From positions 8,178,711 through 8,238,710 of the forward strand of contig CM035356.1 of the NCBI GenBank assembly GCA_020137815.1: a DNA stretch of 60,000 nt, read 5' to 3'. A program made the position numbers and the translations under genes. Under the pieces are notes generated by a model. The model was not told where the DNA came from. It saw only the letters and a program-made list of their open reading frames with translations, and searched no databases. Below, piece by piece: positions 22,573 to 34,317 of the stretch (within the stretch, counting starts at the first letter, position 1; each line of letters starts with the position of its first letter). The stretch comes from Hormiphora californensis (taxonomy: Eukaryota > Ctenophora > Tentaculata > Cydippida > Pleurobrachiidae).

Positions 22573-25500
22573 TTAAAACTGAAGGAACATCATTGTGATA
22601 ACTGTCACAATTACCACCAGACTCGATTGGATATTCTGTGCTGCGGATTTTCCAGGATCAATTATCATTCCTTCCGTCGGGGCTGAAACAAAGATGATGA
22701 ATGACTTAATTTTTTCTTTTTTCACTCGTTAAATGCTAATCCTATTCCGGCTCACGCCTCATGGGTAACAGACTAAAAACTACCGAAACTGTCCCTTGAT
22801 TATGCTCATGCAATTACAAATGGTATTGCTCGACGCTCGTATTGTCCATTTTAGTAGCGCGAGCGGTCTGCAACGTTCTCCCTGGACTAGAAGTCCCTGG
22901 ATACCCAGCCAGAGCCACCCTTGCCTTGTTCGACCCTCCCTCAAAAGGTTTGAACAAAACAAAGCCACCCCTACATACCTAGTGTTGCTGATGTGGAGTA
23001 GTACTGATCGTATGATGAACACGACAAATCTCGGGTATCGCAAAACAGCTCCGAGGGAGCGACCTCAGGGTTACACTTTTGCTCCTCCAGAGTGAATTGT
23101 GGGGTTGGTTGGGTGTAGGTGGCGATCTCTTTTCCGTTCCAGCATTCCGTGTCTACCTCTGTAAAAGGGTATCTGATCAACATGATCAACAAAAATGAAA
23201 TTCAGCTGGGCTGGGAGGTATTGTTTGTCAATCTACTATATTGATGGACAAACTTTTCAGCAGCGTGGACACGACTGCACACCAATAGTGTTCCTCGTCC
23301 TATCTTGACTCTATGGTGCCGGCGCCCCCATCTGAGCATACTGTCAAATTGGGATCTGGCACCGCCAGACACTTGGCTATAATGTGTTCTAAATTGTCTA
23401 CAATCTCTTACCGTATTGTACGTCGCTGATGGTGGAGCTCTCGGAGCAAATGGAATCGGGCACCTTCGCCAATCGATCCTTCATACCGGGTGAAAAGATT
23501 CCCTTCTTGATTGCATCTATTTGCAGGGACTTCTGCAGAACAAAAAAGACAATCATGTACCAGATATATGAGTTAGTAAATTGCTCTTTTATATAATGAT
23601 ACAAGTTTATGTATTTGATAGTGCAGTTCTTTGTGAAGTCCTACTTCAAGAAGGGTATGCTATGATTATGGTTTGTTGTGGACCTTTCAGCTCGATGAAT
23701 CGATGATTGCAATTTGCGAGAAGCAATTCAAAGTCTGATTATTATAGCAGTGTAATTACCGATGAAAGGATTCCCATTTAAAGATTCTACAAAGGATAGC
23801 GATCGATCTATTTCACAATTGCATCACGAAGCTCTTTTACTGGCCCGTTAGATTACACAAAAGTGGATCTTTTTCGCAGTAGTTGCTGCAGTGCTTGAAC
23901 GGTATCTCTCTCTATATGGATGATCACGCCGACAACTCTATCGATCTCATCTCTCTGGGCGGTGTCTCCCTGGTTTGCCTCCTTGGATCCCTAACTGGCA
24001 ACTCCATCCTTGCTGTTTCGTTCCGGAGAAAGACCCTGCCTGCCTTTTTCCTCCCCCAGACAAGCTCCCTCCTCTTCCAACTCTCCATCGCAGACCTACT
24101 GTGGAGCATCATCTGGAGTGGACCATTTGTTGTCAGCTCCTTGTCTGGTACCTGCATCAAACATGAATGGGTCATCCTGTTCCTGACGACAGCCGAGATG
24201 ATCATATTATTCCAGCAGGTCACCCTCTTGGCCATTCTAAACACCTCCCTGTACCTGCGAGCCGTGCTACGATCCGACTTGGTCCTAAATCCCAAGGTGG
24301 TGTGGGCTGTGAGAACAGTGGCAGTGGCAGTTGCAGTTGGTACGGTCCTAACAGGTGGAACTGTTGATAACTGCTCTATCGCACGTCCCTTCATCTACCT
24401 AACTGACCCCCTCACTGCTGGACTCTTCTTCCTCGGCTTCTCCATCCCCCTCTGTATGGCTGTGGCAGGTTCTGGATCCCTGTGGATCCGCAGACTTCAC
24501 AAGGCGACCGACAGGAGAGATCGCATGATGGCACTCTACTTGACCAATCTAACCCTGCTCTGCCTCCTACCCCTTACAATCTACATGTTCTTCGTGCCGC
24601 TGGAGTCCCTTCCCCAGTCCCTACTCAGGGTGTCTCTCTTGGTGGTTACTGATGTGCCGATTGCAGGGAGAATCATGGTCTATTTCCTGGTCGTGGGACG
24701 CTGGTGGACTGGACGTGTGGTGGGGGAGAACGGCCAGCCAAACGGGATTGAAATGGAGAACTTCCAACAATGAACACGATTAATGAAGATTTGAAAGATT
24801 TGAAAAACTTTAGATGAACAAGAATATTAGCCTTTTTGTTGAAAAACTGTGCTGTGCTGATTATTTGCTGAAGTTTTGTGTTTTGATGTAAAAGAGAATT
24901 ATACGTTACCTTTCCCAAATCCTTCATTTTATCCGAATCCCGTATTCCAACAAAACAATCACTGCTCCACTTTCCCGCCTCATTCAGCGCCCCCAACTCC
25001 TCACCCAGCACATCCCCTAGGTCCTCGTAGAATGACTCCCGGGCCTCGGCTACTCCCCTCAGCTTGGCATGGAAGGTCTCCATTTCCTCTGTCCAGGATT
25101 CCCATTGGACGGTGTAACAGAGGAGACCTCGGAGACAGCCCCGGACCACGTTTATACACGTGTGGAAACAGGTAGGAACTTGGGCTGTGGCGTCAAGACA
25201 TTGTTTGCAACCAAGTCCTGAGGGAATAAGGGAAGCAATTAGGGTTGAGAGTACACGGACATGAATTGATTAAGCATTGTATTCGTTAGGAAAGCGAAGT
25301 ATAAAAAAGGGGGAAGAGTTAAAGCAGCTCGGTTATCATTCTAAAATTGACAACAACAACACTGTTGATGACTTTAGTATCGGTCCAAGCCTATGCTTTG
25401 TGTCTGCTGTAGACCCAAGTCTTGTGTTTACGTAGGAACAAAATGTACCACTGAGTATCACTGCGCTGGCAAGCGCAAAGGTGGTCCCATCCCATCCCCC

Positions 25501-28500
25501 CAAAAACTTTTTCCGAAAAAGTGGGCCCGCTTGCCAACTTGGATCCATCGCATCCTATTCTCGCTCCGCGAATAATAGATGTGAGATCGACCTCGGTCGC
25601 TGCGCGACCTCGATCTCACTCAGGCATCAATGTGGCCAACTTGCCAACAGCGTAGATATAACAATTTTGAAGTTTTAGCCCATTTTGGCACTTTTCGACC
25701 CCTCCTAACTCCGGAACCAGATAAGCTAGGAGGCTGAAATTTGGTACTAAGAAGCTTCACATAGACCTCTACTGACGGTAAAAATTTCAAGTAGCTAGCT
25801 CATTCCGGTCGCAAGTTATGATACCACCCCCAAAACAGAAAATTCAGTGTGGCGATAGGTATATAGATATATATATATAGACGCTTCACTGTGTAACACT
25901 TGTAGCCTGAACCATACTAGCTAGAGACTTGAACCAAGTTTTATCCGTTAGGAAATCGTTCGGGGCATGCATTAGTTAAGGTTTCAAGTGAAAATGTCCA
26001 CTATGACGGGCGTAATGACGTCACAAAGTGACGTCATTAAAAAATCTCAGACCAAATATTTTCAAACGCCTCTAGCACCCTCAAGACATTTTCCAATTCC
26101 TGATTTGACGCAAAATCGTTAGTGGCAAATTGTCTGAACTTTTAGATACTATATCGCAAATTTTTCTAACTTGTCATTTTTAGACCATCAGTTGACTCTT
26201 GAGAGACAGATATTCAATGTTAAGAAACAGTGTGGCCTTATGCTCAAGAACTTGTGGCAGGTCAACAAGTGTCTTGACAAAGATACCAAGATTATGTTGG
26301 TCAAGCAACTGGTCATTTCCCGGATTGATTACTGCAACATCCTTTACTATGGACTACCTAAGAGGATATTGAGGTATCTTCAGAAGACCCTGAATTCTTG
26401 TGTGCGTTTCATTTTCAATCTAAAGGGACATCAGGATGACTACACAGAATACTACAAGGAGGCACACATTCTACCTATTGAGCAGAGGCTGACTTTCAAG
26501 GCATGTCTCTTGGCGTACAAGATTGTACGAGGCACTGCACCCAAGTATCTGATGGACCTGGTCCCTCGTGATGACAATCCTGAACCTGTAAAACCTACCC
26601 GATCTACCTCAGTTCCAGATTTCTTCAGGTTGAAATATCCAAAGCTCTCAAGTGTAAATGCGAATTCTAAGTTAAGAAGGAGGAGGATCTCTGTATTCCT
26701 GCCGGAAGTGTGGAACTCCCTGCCATTGGAGTTAAGGTCTGTTCACCCTGTTGAACTCTTCAAGACAAGGCTTAAGACCCGGCTATTTAAGGAAGCTTTC
26801 GTTGATCCAGAGAGCAGTAGCACCTGAGTCATCTCGTCTTTGGGTCACTGGTTCTGTTCTGGTCTGGGTTTAGTGTTCCCCTTAGGCAGACGTTTATTTA
26901 GACAGTGTTATTCCTCATTACATTTACCGGGCTTGCAGTAATAGCTGCTGACTTTTTAATAGCTTTGAGAGCTGCTGTCTTTGAGTAGCATGAGAGCTGC
27001 TGACTTTGTAATTTAGCTTATTCAGTGTGAGAGCATTTTTATGCCTATCTAAGTTGGTTCGTATTTTATGAGGCCCGTATTTTCATCAATAAAAGTCTAT
27101 CTATGGTGTGTTTAAATCCAGATTTTAATAGTGTGTGTCATAAGTAAGGAAGGTGTTATAATTTAGGTATACCGCTCTGACGCTGAGCAGTGTCAGTCAA
27201 AATTCAGTTTGCTGGCCCTGTTTTGCCTGGGCGGTATACAAAAACTTATATTATTATTATTATTATTATTATAGACCTTAAAACGCGTCGGAACTCAAAA
27301 GTTTGATGTGAAAATCCACGTAAAAACTTACATTTCGTGCAATAACTTCAGTTCTTGACTACCATGGCCTTTAAAACTTTTCACACGTTTAGTGCTTCAT
27401 TGGCCAATTAGTCTGTAATAATTTTTTACGTCGTCGTGACGTCACGTGTGACGTCACGACGTCAAAACGACGTCGAATTTTGAAAATTTCGTCAAATCAG
27501 TTTCCTACAACCCAGGTACATTTGAATTACATTTGAACACTTTAGTTGACAATTAGCTTAGTTGTTTGAGGTCATAAATGACCTCAAACGACCAAAAAAA
27601 GAGTATAAATTTAGAGCAAAAACTAATTGAAATTAGTTCGCCAGAAAGGTGGCCCATTTGAACATACTCCTTCATTTCCGTCACCTTTGAGTTGAAGGCG
27701 GAAAAGTTTACGGATACCTCAATGTCTTTGAAGCCTCAACTCAAAGGTGACGGAAATGAAGGAGTATGTTCAAATGGGCCACCTTTCTGGCGAACTAATT
27801 TCAATTAGTTTTTGCTCTAAATTATAATATACAGAATATACAATTATGCCTGAGTGTTAACTGTAAACTGAATGCGTGTCTATCCAACAAAATAACCGCA
27901 ACTGTATTGGAACCGGATAGTATGCGAGTCGCGAAGCTTATCAACTTTATTACCGTTAATAGGTCATCATCAGTCGTTGACTGAGAGGTGAGTCTAGTAG
28001 AAGCTAGTAATTACCCATTGGTTTTAAGACAAAATATAGTGTAAAAACCAATTGCTTTTTTCCAACCCTGCGTAATTTGAGGGATTTGATCGGTATAAAA
28101 ACCAATGTGTATTACCTGCAAAAAGTGAAGATCTCAGAACAGCCGCATCACACCGTTCGGACCGACCCATTTTCTCCATATCTGTCTTTATAGCAGTCAG
28201 TATCTTTTCTCCCCGCCTCAGACTCCCCAAGACATCCCTATACGTGAACACCACCTCCTCTACCCTCTCCAAAACCGCTTTCCGGGTCCGCTCAAGGCCA
28301 CTGAGGCACTTGTCAGCGTTGGAGCCGTAATCTGCGCCGTAGACCACAGAGAAGAAGTGTGATAGTTTGGCTGTTGTGATCTCGTTCAGGTTGTCCAGTT
28401 CATCGTCCAAGTAAGTGAGCATGAGACCGGCTGTTTTAGAGCCATCTGCTTCCTTTATCATACTCTCTATTTGCCCTGAAATTATCATGTACTTATAGCT

Positions 28501-29312
28501 TTAACGATTCTAAATGAAATCAAAGCGTGCCTCTTGCCGAGCCCTATAGTTCTCTGTTGTGGGCCTAAAGCGCATGCTAAACGTTTAGTTCATCACACTA
28601 TAATATGGCCTAATTTTTAGACAAACTCATGGTACCAAAGAGAGTTGTACACGAATCGTAGTAATGCCCCCCCCCCCCCTCCGCACCATCATACTTACTT
28701 CTGACATCACGCCTGATCTGTTTCACCTCATCTTCAATGGTTTGGAGTGCTATGGTAACCGCATAGATACTAAATACCTCCCCACTCGCCTCCTTGAGAA
28801 GCTGAAAGAGATGGTTACATTCTTTAAAAGGTGGGCGATTTTATTGGGGTTTATGACAATCTGGAGGGCCAAGGTGGCCAGAAAATACGTCCTTCAAAGT
28901 TAATGAGAGCTAGTGCTAGTGAAATATCTCAACACATCCCCCTCTCCAATCTATAAAAATATATGCTATCATATACATGATATATCATAGCACGATATCT
29001 ATATCTCCTCTCCCAACAAGAAATATGTTTTATAACTTCAAAAGATGCAAGTTATGAGGGCGATATCTTTATCTAAGTGGTACTATTCTGATATACAGGT
29101 GATATATTTCTACATATCTGGACTATTGTAGAATATCTATATCGGTAACTGGTTCTTCTATATCGCTTGTCCGAGATTCAAGGATCACTCACCGTTTCAG
29201 AGCTGTTGGTGCAACATGAATCGGACGTTTCACAAGTTACCAATCCCTCCACCACTCCACTCTCGGCTGGATGCCTGGACGTTGCTTCACTGGTCAGATT
29301 CGATGAATACAT
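22573..29312 (-). CDS. Glypican (GPI-anchored proteoglycan core), 5' exon not resolved
   Basis: Minus-strand exons in coding order: 29312-29193, 28801-28699, 28475-28116, 25217-24910, 23532-23412, 23158-22979, 22682-22573; phases agree throughout and give 433 codons. Glypican hallmarks: VTCETSDSCCTN (C...CC start), a long helical core with LSHFFSVVYGADY, SERCDAAVLRSSLFA then GLGCKQCLDA, CFHTCINVVRGCLRG (the C..C.NV..GCL block) and TECWNGK near the C-terminus. The last exon ends in a hydrophobic run (SSLVVIVTVITMMFLQF), as expected for a GPI signal. Glypicans sit on the outer membrane face and modulate Wnt, Hedgehog and BMP ligands. The usual Ser-Gly heparan-sulphate sites near the C-terminus are not evident. 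The signal-peptide exon is missing from the model; one candidate upstream exon ends at a good donor at 30635. An intronless GPCR and a LINE lie in its introns. Confidence 0.85.
23916..24773 (+). CDS. Seven-transmembrane receptor, intronless, nested in a glypican intron
   Basis: A single open frame of 285 aa. Start chosen at ATG 23916 (MDDHADNSIDLISLGG); no upstream ATG is in frame. Seven hydrophobic segments can be drawn: TM1 GVSLVCLLGSLTGNSILAV (with the GN pair), TM2 with LSIADLLW (class-A-like L..AD), TM3 about EMIILFQQVTLLAILN, TM4 after NPKVVWAVRTVAVAVAVG, TM5 TAGLFFLGFSIPLCMAV, TM6 MALYLTNLTLLCLLPLT, and TM7 about VTDVPIAGRIMVYFLV. A Cys before TM3 (GTCIKHEW) and one in loop 2 (VDNCS) could form the usual disulphide. 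The DRY motif is absent (NTSLYLRAV instead) and NPxxY is replaced by IAGRIMVY. It could be a divergent class A receptor or a cAMP-receptor/GPR157-like one; the ligand is unknown. The gene lies antisense within glypican intron 23533-24909. Confidence 0.75.
   Translation: MDDHADNSIDLISLGGVSLVCLLGSLTGNSILAVSFRRKTLPAFFLPQTSSLLFQLSIADLLWSIIWSGPFVVSSLSGTCIKHEWVILFLTTAEMIILFQQVTLLAILNTSLYLRAVLRSDLVLNPKVVWAVRTVAVAVAVGTVLTGGTVDNCSIARPFIYLTDPLTAGLFFLGFSIPLCMAVAGSGSLWIRRLHKATDRRDRMMALYLTNLTLLCLLPLTIYMFFVPLESLPQSLLRVSLLVVTDVPIAGRIMVYFLVVGRWWTGRVVGENGQPNGIEMENFQQ
25560..26180. other. Repeat-like intronic DNA, origin unclear
   Basis: Contains a short hairpin (GAGATCGACCTCGGTCGC and complement, 25580-25618) and A/T-rich sequence of the style CTCCGGAACCAGATAAGC...CTGAAATTTGG common in invertebrate DNA transposon interiors. 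The LINE at 26187 is inserted into this block, which resumes after 27277. No coding sequence was identified. Confidence 0.35.
26171..26827 (+). pseudogene. LINE reverse transcriptase, C-terminal fragment
   Basis: The frame reads LDHQLTLERQIFNVKKQCG, then VKQLVISRIDYCNILYYGLP (the IDYCN.L..GLP block), HILPIEQRLTFKACLLAYKI (W/ILP..QR..FK) and LPEVWNSLPLELR (P..WN.LP..LR), all diagnostic of the post-palm region of Jockey/CR1/L2-type reverse transcriptases. The catalytic palm, endonuclease and ORF1 are absent, so it is inactive. The open frame is intact, suggesting a fairly recent insertion. Confidence 0.85.
26187..27271 (+). mobile_element. 5'-truncated non-LTR retrotransposon (LINE), 3' end only
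   Basis: TAGACC at 26181-26186 and 27272-27277 is a plausible short target duplication. The coding part (to 26824-26826 TGA) is the C-terminal end of a reverse transcriptase; the element ends in a (TTA)n microsatellite (27248-27271), as CR1/L2-like LINEs do. About 420 bp of 3' UTR lie between. The insertion lies in the glypican intron, opposite to glypican transcription. Confidence 0.75.
27248..27271 (+). repeat. (TTA)n microsatellite, LINE tail
   Basis: Eight TTA repeats at the 3' terminus of the LINE fragment. Confidence 0.85.
27608..27823. mobile_element. Small foldback element in glypican intron
   Basis: Arms of about 85 bp (AATTTAGAGCAAAAACTAAT... and its complement) flank a loop of about 42 bp (GAAGGCGGAAAAG... 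to ...TTTGAAGCC). Arms look identical apart from the outermost bases. No coding sequence. Confidence 0.8.
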
Positions 29313-29570
29313 CTGGGGGTGGAAATGGTTTGCTTACAGTGCCGCTTGACTAGTGGAGATACCGTGTTTGAAAAACGGTACACAAACGTACCATCTGTGT
29401 AACGTGCGGGTACTAAACTAATAAAGTTCACTAGTCAGAACAATCCAGGGCTGTGATTGGTCAAGCTTCCACGTATTCTTACGGTATTTCATAGAAACAG
29501 ATTCGGAAATTTACAGTTTACCTGGTCAACTGTAACGATGTAATCCCCGAGGATGGAGCACGAATCTCCA

Positions 29571-29600
29571 GTTACCATGGTAACCATGGTAACCATGGTT
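29571..29600. promoter_or_regulatory. Tandem GTTACCATGGTAAC palindromes
   Basis: GTTACCATGGTAAC (a perfect X-box-type palindrome) overlaps two further ATGGTWACC units. It lies upstream of the first modelled glypican exon and may be in intron 1 or the promoter region. Confidence 0.4.
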
Positions 29601-30460
29601 ACCGTTAACAACAAGACTCCCCTAATTGCCATACTACTAACACACTATTGTCACGACTTCACACTTGTCTATATAGCAATACTTTCAACGCAAACAAGGC
29701 TGGAAATGAGTTGATTGTTATCGTACAGGCCCATCACACAGCAACTAGCATTTGGTATGATGCTAGTCACACAGTGAGAGAGGTGGGTGTATGTGTTGTC
29801 TCAAAATAAAAAACAAACACCCACACACACTCTTTAAGTTGCACAAAAGTGTTATGTTTATTAGCTGTGTCATTAAAGGGTGTTTTAGCGTGGAAAAGAT
29901 ACGGCGAAAAATGATACTTTCGAAGGTGCCACCTTCAAACGGTTTAAACTGACTGAGCCATGTTTAAGACAGACAGAAACACTAAGTAGCATGTGTGTGA
30001 AGTATAAATTGTTTATGTATACAATGATTTCATATGTTACCATACATGTCATTAGATCACTTCTCACAATTATGTTGTCATGGAAACCCGGAAAACCTAG
30101 TTTGACTAGATCCGGGAAACTGCTTTGGTAGCGTTTTATTTATTTATTTTCCCTATCAAAACGGTGACCCTTTGATCGGTGTGGTCAGGGGATCAGCCGT
30201 GTTATCAAGCATTGAGTCGACTGACACTGTGTCATCAATTCAAACCCAGAAAACGCTATTTTCAACAAGAAAAAAAAGGAATATATTGACGTGACAGTTA
30301 CTGTTCCAGATTTAGGAAGAATTCTATGGTTGTATCTCGCCAAGCAATTATTGGAGATCGTGTCAATTAATGGCAGACAATGCAGTATCTAGATGATTGT
30401 AAAATACCAGATGCAGCAGCATTTTGATCTCGAATATAATATCTCGAATACAACTTCATA

Positions 30461-30594
30461 CAGTCAGACCCCAATTTACCGGGATACTCGGGGGAAGGAT
30501 TTGAGCGCTAAGTCTCAGAGGAAGTTTATCCTTCTGGTAAGTGGATAATCGGGGTTTCAGTAAATTGGGTACCGATAAATCGGTCTTCCTGATA
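30461..30594. mobile_element. Degenerate pogo/Tigger-like MITE
   Basis: Starts after TA with CAGTCAGACCCCAATTTACC, followed by GGGATACTCGGGGGAAGGAT, matching the better-preserved copy at 58833. The right end is eroded (ATCGGTCTTCCTGA). Confidence 0.6.
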
Positions 30595-31460
30595 ATATAT
30601 GTACAATCTAACTTTACATCCACACCCTGCTTACCTGTTCCGACGTTCCGTTCTTATCCCCATATTGGTGTTGGGGGCCGGTGTACACTGTGTCCGTGAA
30701 CAATTCTTGGTTACGAAATAACCCCTCCAAAGAGGGGTTCCAGATCCGCTTACCTTATGTTTCATGACACGCTCAAACCGTCATACTAAACACTGAAAAG
30801 TTGCAGTAGTCTTCACTATTAGTTCTAGCCTAGGGGGTCTGAGCCGCACACAAGGCGACACCGAGACCAAATCTCGTTACTTTCCCGATATCTTTGACAC
30901 AAACAAGTATTGCAGAGCGGTCAATAAAGCTGGCGGTTTCAAACTTCGTCCATATTCGGAGGGATAGATTAGCAGTTCAGTGTTTCAAATCAGGTTTAAT
31001 TTGGCAAAGTAGAAGCTGAGTTACAATATGTACGAATGGTCCAATGAACTTCAAGACCTTTTTAATTTGATGAGGAATACCAAAATTTGGTGCATTTTCA
31101 TTGAGTAGTTGAGGAGCTATTGATCTTTCAAGTGAGTCAAACCGGATCTGTAACCCCTAGCTCAGGTCGCCGGGCGACCTTCGCGCGTGCTGGCAAGGGG
31201 TAACTTCGTAACCAAGAACAATTCAAGGTACCCCCTCTTGCTCTTGGAGGTCTCTCCCTCCTGCACTGTCTCTCGCAATGTCACGTGCACCGTCTTTCTG
31301 ATAATGGGGACGAGAGATGGTAACAATTCGTTGAGTATGGTATTCTTGCTCATGAAAAGGTTGTTTCCTATTTTATATTGGAAGAGCTTCGTGTGTGTTT
31401 ATTGATATTTTTACCGTCATGCCATGAAATCACAATCGATCCAAAGACATGGAGGCAATA

Positions 31461-31613
31461 CAGTCGGACCCCGATTTAACAGCCCCCGATTTAACGGCAC
31501 CCCGATTTAATGGCCCCCGATTTAACGGCAGGATAATCTTCCCCCGATATAGGAAATTAACAGTATTTGACCTCGATTTAGCGGACAAATGCCGTTAAAT
31601 CATGGTCCGACTG
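31461..31613. mobile_element. pogo/Tigger-like MITE, TA target site
   Basis: The TIR CAGTCGGACCCCGATTTAAC at the left matches GTTAAATCATGGTCCGACTG at the right, flanked by TA on both sides. The interior consists of repeated CCCGATTTAACGGC-like units. It is 153 bp with no coding sequence. Confidence 0.8.
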
Positions 31614-32749
31614 TACATAACTTTCCGTAGTTGTTCATTTACTTTTGATCAAAAGTAGTAGGACAACCACTGAAAGCTTTTAGCAAGGACCTCCCCTCAA
31701 ATAACTAACTGTTCGTGATGAGATATTTGTTGAGAGAGGGTAAATGTGTAATATTCATCATCCTGCAGCAGCACAGTCCTCTTACTATCGGTTCCCCGGA
31801 TATGTTCACTATGATAATAGTCCTATCCCTCCCAATCTACAGCCAGTCATTGTATCAACACGGGTCATGCATTAGTATGTTATTTTAGCTAAAATAATAG
31901 TGATCTGATGGTCGACTCATCGTCATCACAATACTTGTTGCTTTTCCGTACGTCACAACTTAGTGGTTCATGAAGAAAACCCGTTTGATGTGGCTCCGCG
32001 ACATGCATGTTGTTGAGACGTGTGTCGTTTATTATTTGTGTAATTTGATTTAGCCGTCATGGTCGAAACATGAAAGTTTGGTAAACTGATTTATATCTCA
32101 TTGTGTTAGTGTGTTAGCCTATCATGCTTGGGTGATATTATATGGGTAATTCGCTAGACCAGATCTACCCGGACATGATCGAAGACTTAATAAATTGTTA
32201 TGTTATGTAGATAGCGTGGTCCTACGGCCTCATAGTTTATAGACCACCCGGGTGGGGACACGGTAAGCCCCCTGTCCACATCATCCTCTAAAACTTTCTG
32301 GAGATATTTGTTTTGAAGTGCGAACCTACCTGAATGGAGGAAAAACAAATTTGATTCTACGAACTATAGTTCTATAGTGTCACTTGAACCCACTCGTCCC
32401 CAAAGAATAGTTTTCCAGTATAGGAGGTCAATACATAGAAGTATTAGAAAAATTATAAGAAATCTAAATATATTAGTAAGATTGCATTTGATATGCATGC
32501 TCGGTTTGCGTAAAATTGCTTTACTGAACCTATAAACATGATTGGGAAAGGAGTTTCAAATAATTTTAGCATGCATAATATAATAATGCCCAGACGAATC
32601 AAAGTTGCATTTATTTCTCAATAACCTCAGCAAGTATCGTCCATTTGTAGTATTTTTCCATTCGAAGCTAATCTATCATACCACTTTTTCCCTCGCTCTA
32701 TCGCTCCCTTTTTAATTATTTAACTCTTGGCTGTTACCATCTCTCACTA

Positions 32750-32925
<176 letters not shown>

Positions 32926-33845
32926 GTATCATCTCTTTTACCTCCTATTTCTAAATATCTTAATGTGAACACCACCTTGATTCGTGGCATGATTGCTAAA
33001 ATCCATTTACTCTCCACATTTTAAAATAATTGATGCCAACTCTATTCTCCCAAGAACTTTCACGATTGTTTTTCCTCCCTGCCTTGTATTATTATATTGT
33101 CTAAAGCTGTCTCTTATTGCTTGTGTGTTAAACGTTTCTCGTGACTCTCCCTCCTACACACAACACCCATTGAACAACTCTCCCTCCCCCTCCTCACCTC
33201 ACTATTACAAAACTCGATCCTCATGGCGACATGGCACCGAGCCATCCAATGAGTTTGAGTTTTTAAATTTATATTTAATAATGTATTCGTTCTTAAATGA
33301 ATACTACTAATATTCGATTTCAACCGAAAATATATGTTTAAAACTAAAAGCTTTACTGCTCAGTCTAAGAAGTATTTATACCTTTTGGGGAATGTTCTAT
33401 GGTCAGGTTGTCCCCACTAAAGTTAATGATTCGCAGCTCTCTCTATAAATCGTCCTCTTTTTCTCTCTAAACTGACACTCTCCAACCAGTTCCAGTTGCC
33501 CCAAGCAATAACGCCAAAAATAGCAGTATATTGTGTTACCTTCATATTTTATTTAGCATTGCAGTGTTACTAGCGCATCCTCAAGAAAGGGCTTTTATTT
33601 TTTAAATATTTGCAACGGGAAACCATGGTGAAAAAATATTTGTTTATTCGCGAATTGGTTGGGTCAGCCGCCCCCCCCCCCTCCCTTGGAGAAATATCAT
33701 TCCACGTCCACTCCTGGCTTTTAGTCTTATAGTATGGAATTACTTGGGGAAAGCCACTTTTTTAGGCCGGTGAAGCACATAAAAAACCAACTGTTGGGGG
33801 AAATGCCCTAACTGATTAAGTTGTCTTTACAGTCATAAATCCAAA

Positions 33846-34256
33846 ATCTAAGGATAGGAGTAGAGGAAAAACTAAGTGTGTAGCGTTCTCGCGTTAGTTG
33901 GGGTAGTCACCGATTTTGAAGGTAATGACCAAGTTTATGGACTGTCTCCAACCGTTTGGCCGTTATTTGGATTCAAAAATCGGACTTATTACCGTTCTTT
34001 GCTCATTTTAAGACATTTTGAACAAAATAATGGCTAAACGGCTGGAGATAGAGCTTAGAATAGAGCCCACCATGAGCAAAGATTCAGCATACCCGATTTC
34101 CGGGTATGTGCACGCACAATGTGCATACCTAATTATCCAGTTATGTCATTAACGCGATTAGATATATGAACTCAAATTCGGTATCTACCCTCAATAATGC
34201 GAGGACGCTTCACATTTTGGTGACATTCGTTTTTCCTCTACTCCTTTCCTAAGATC
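33846..34256. mobile_element. Inverted-repeat MITE upstream of the secreted-protein gene
   Basis: The left end CTAAGGATAGGAGTAGAGGA and right end TCCTCTACTCCTTTCCTAAG are complementary. Internal arms pair again (CCAACCGTTTGGCCGTTATT near 33949 with the matching stretch near 34025). It ends about 60 bp before the start codon at 34318, so it probably contributes promoter or 5' UTR sequence. Confidence 0.65.
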
Positions 34257-34317
34257 TTTAAAGTATTTAGAGTCAGCTCCCTGTTGTTATATTGAAAACT
34301 TTCCTTTCTTTGTAGAA

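Noticed and set aside
27955-27998. A second hammerhead-like signal on the minus strand (CTGATGATGACC...AACGGT)
   Set aside because: The first core strand and a stem II-like pairing are present, but the required GAAA strand is replaced by AATAAAG, so at best it is a decayed relic.
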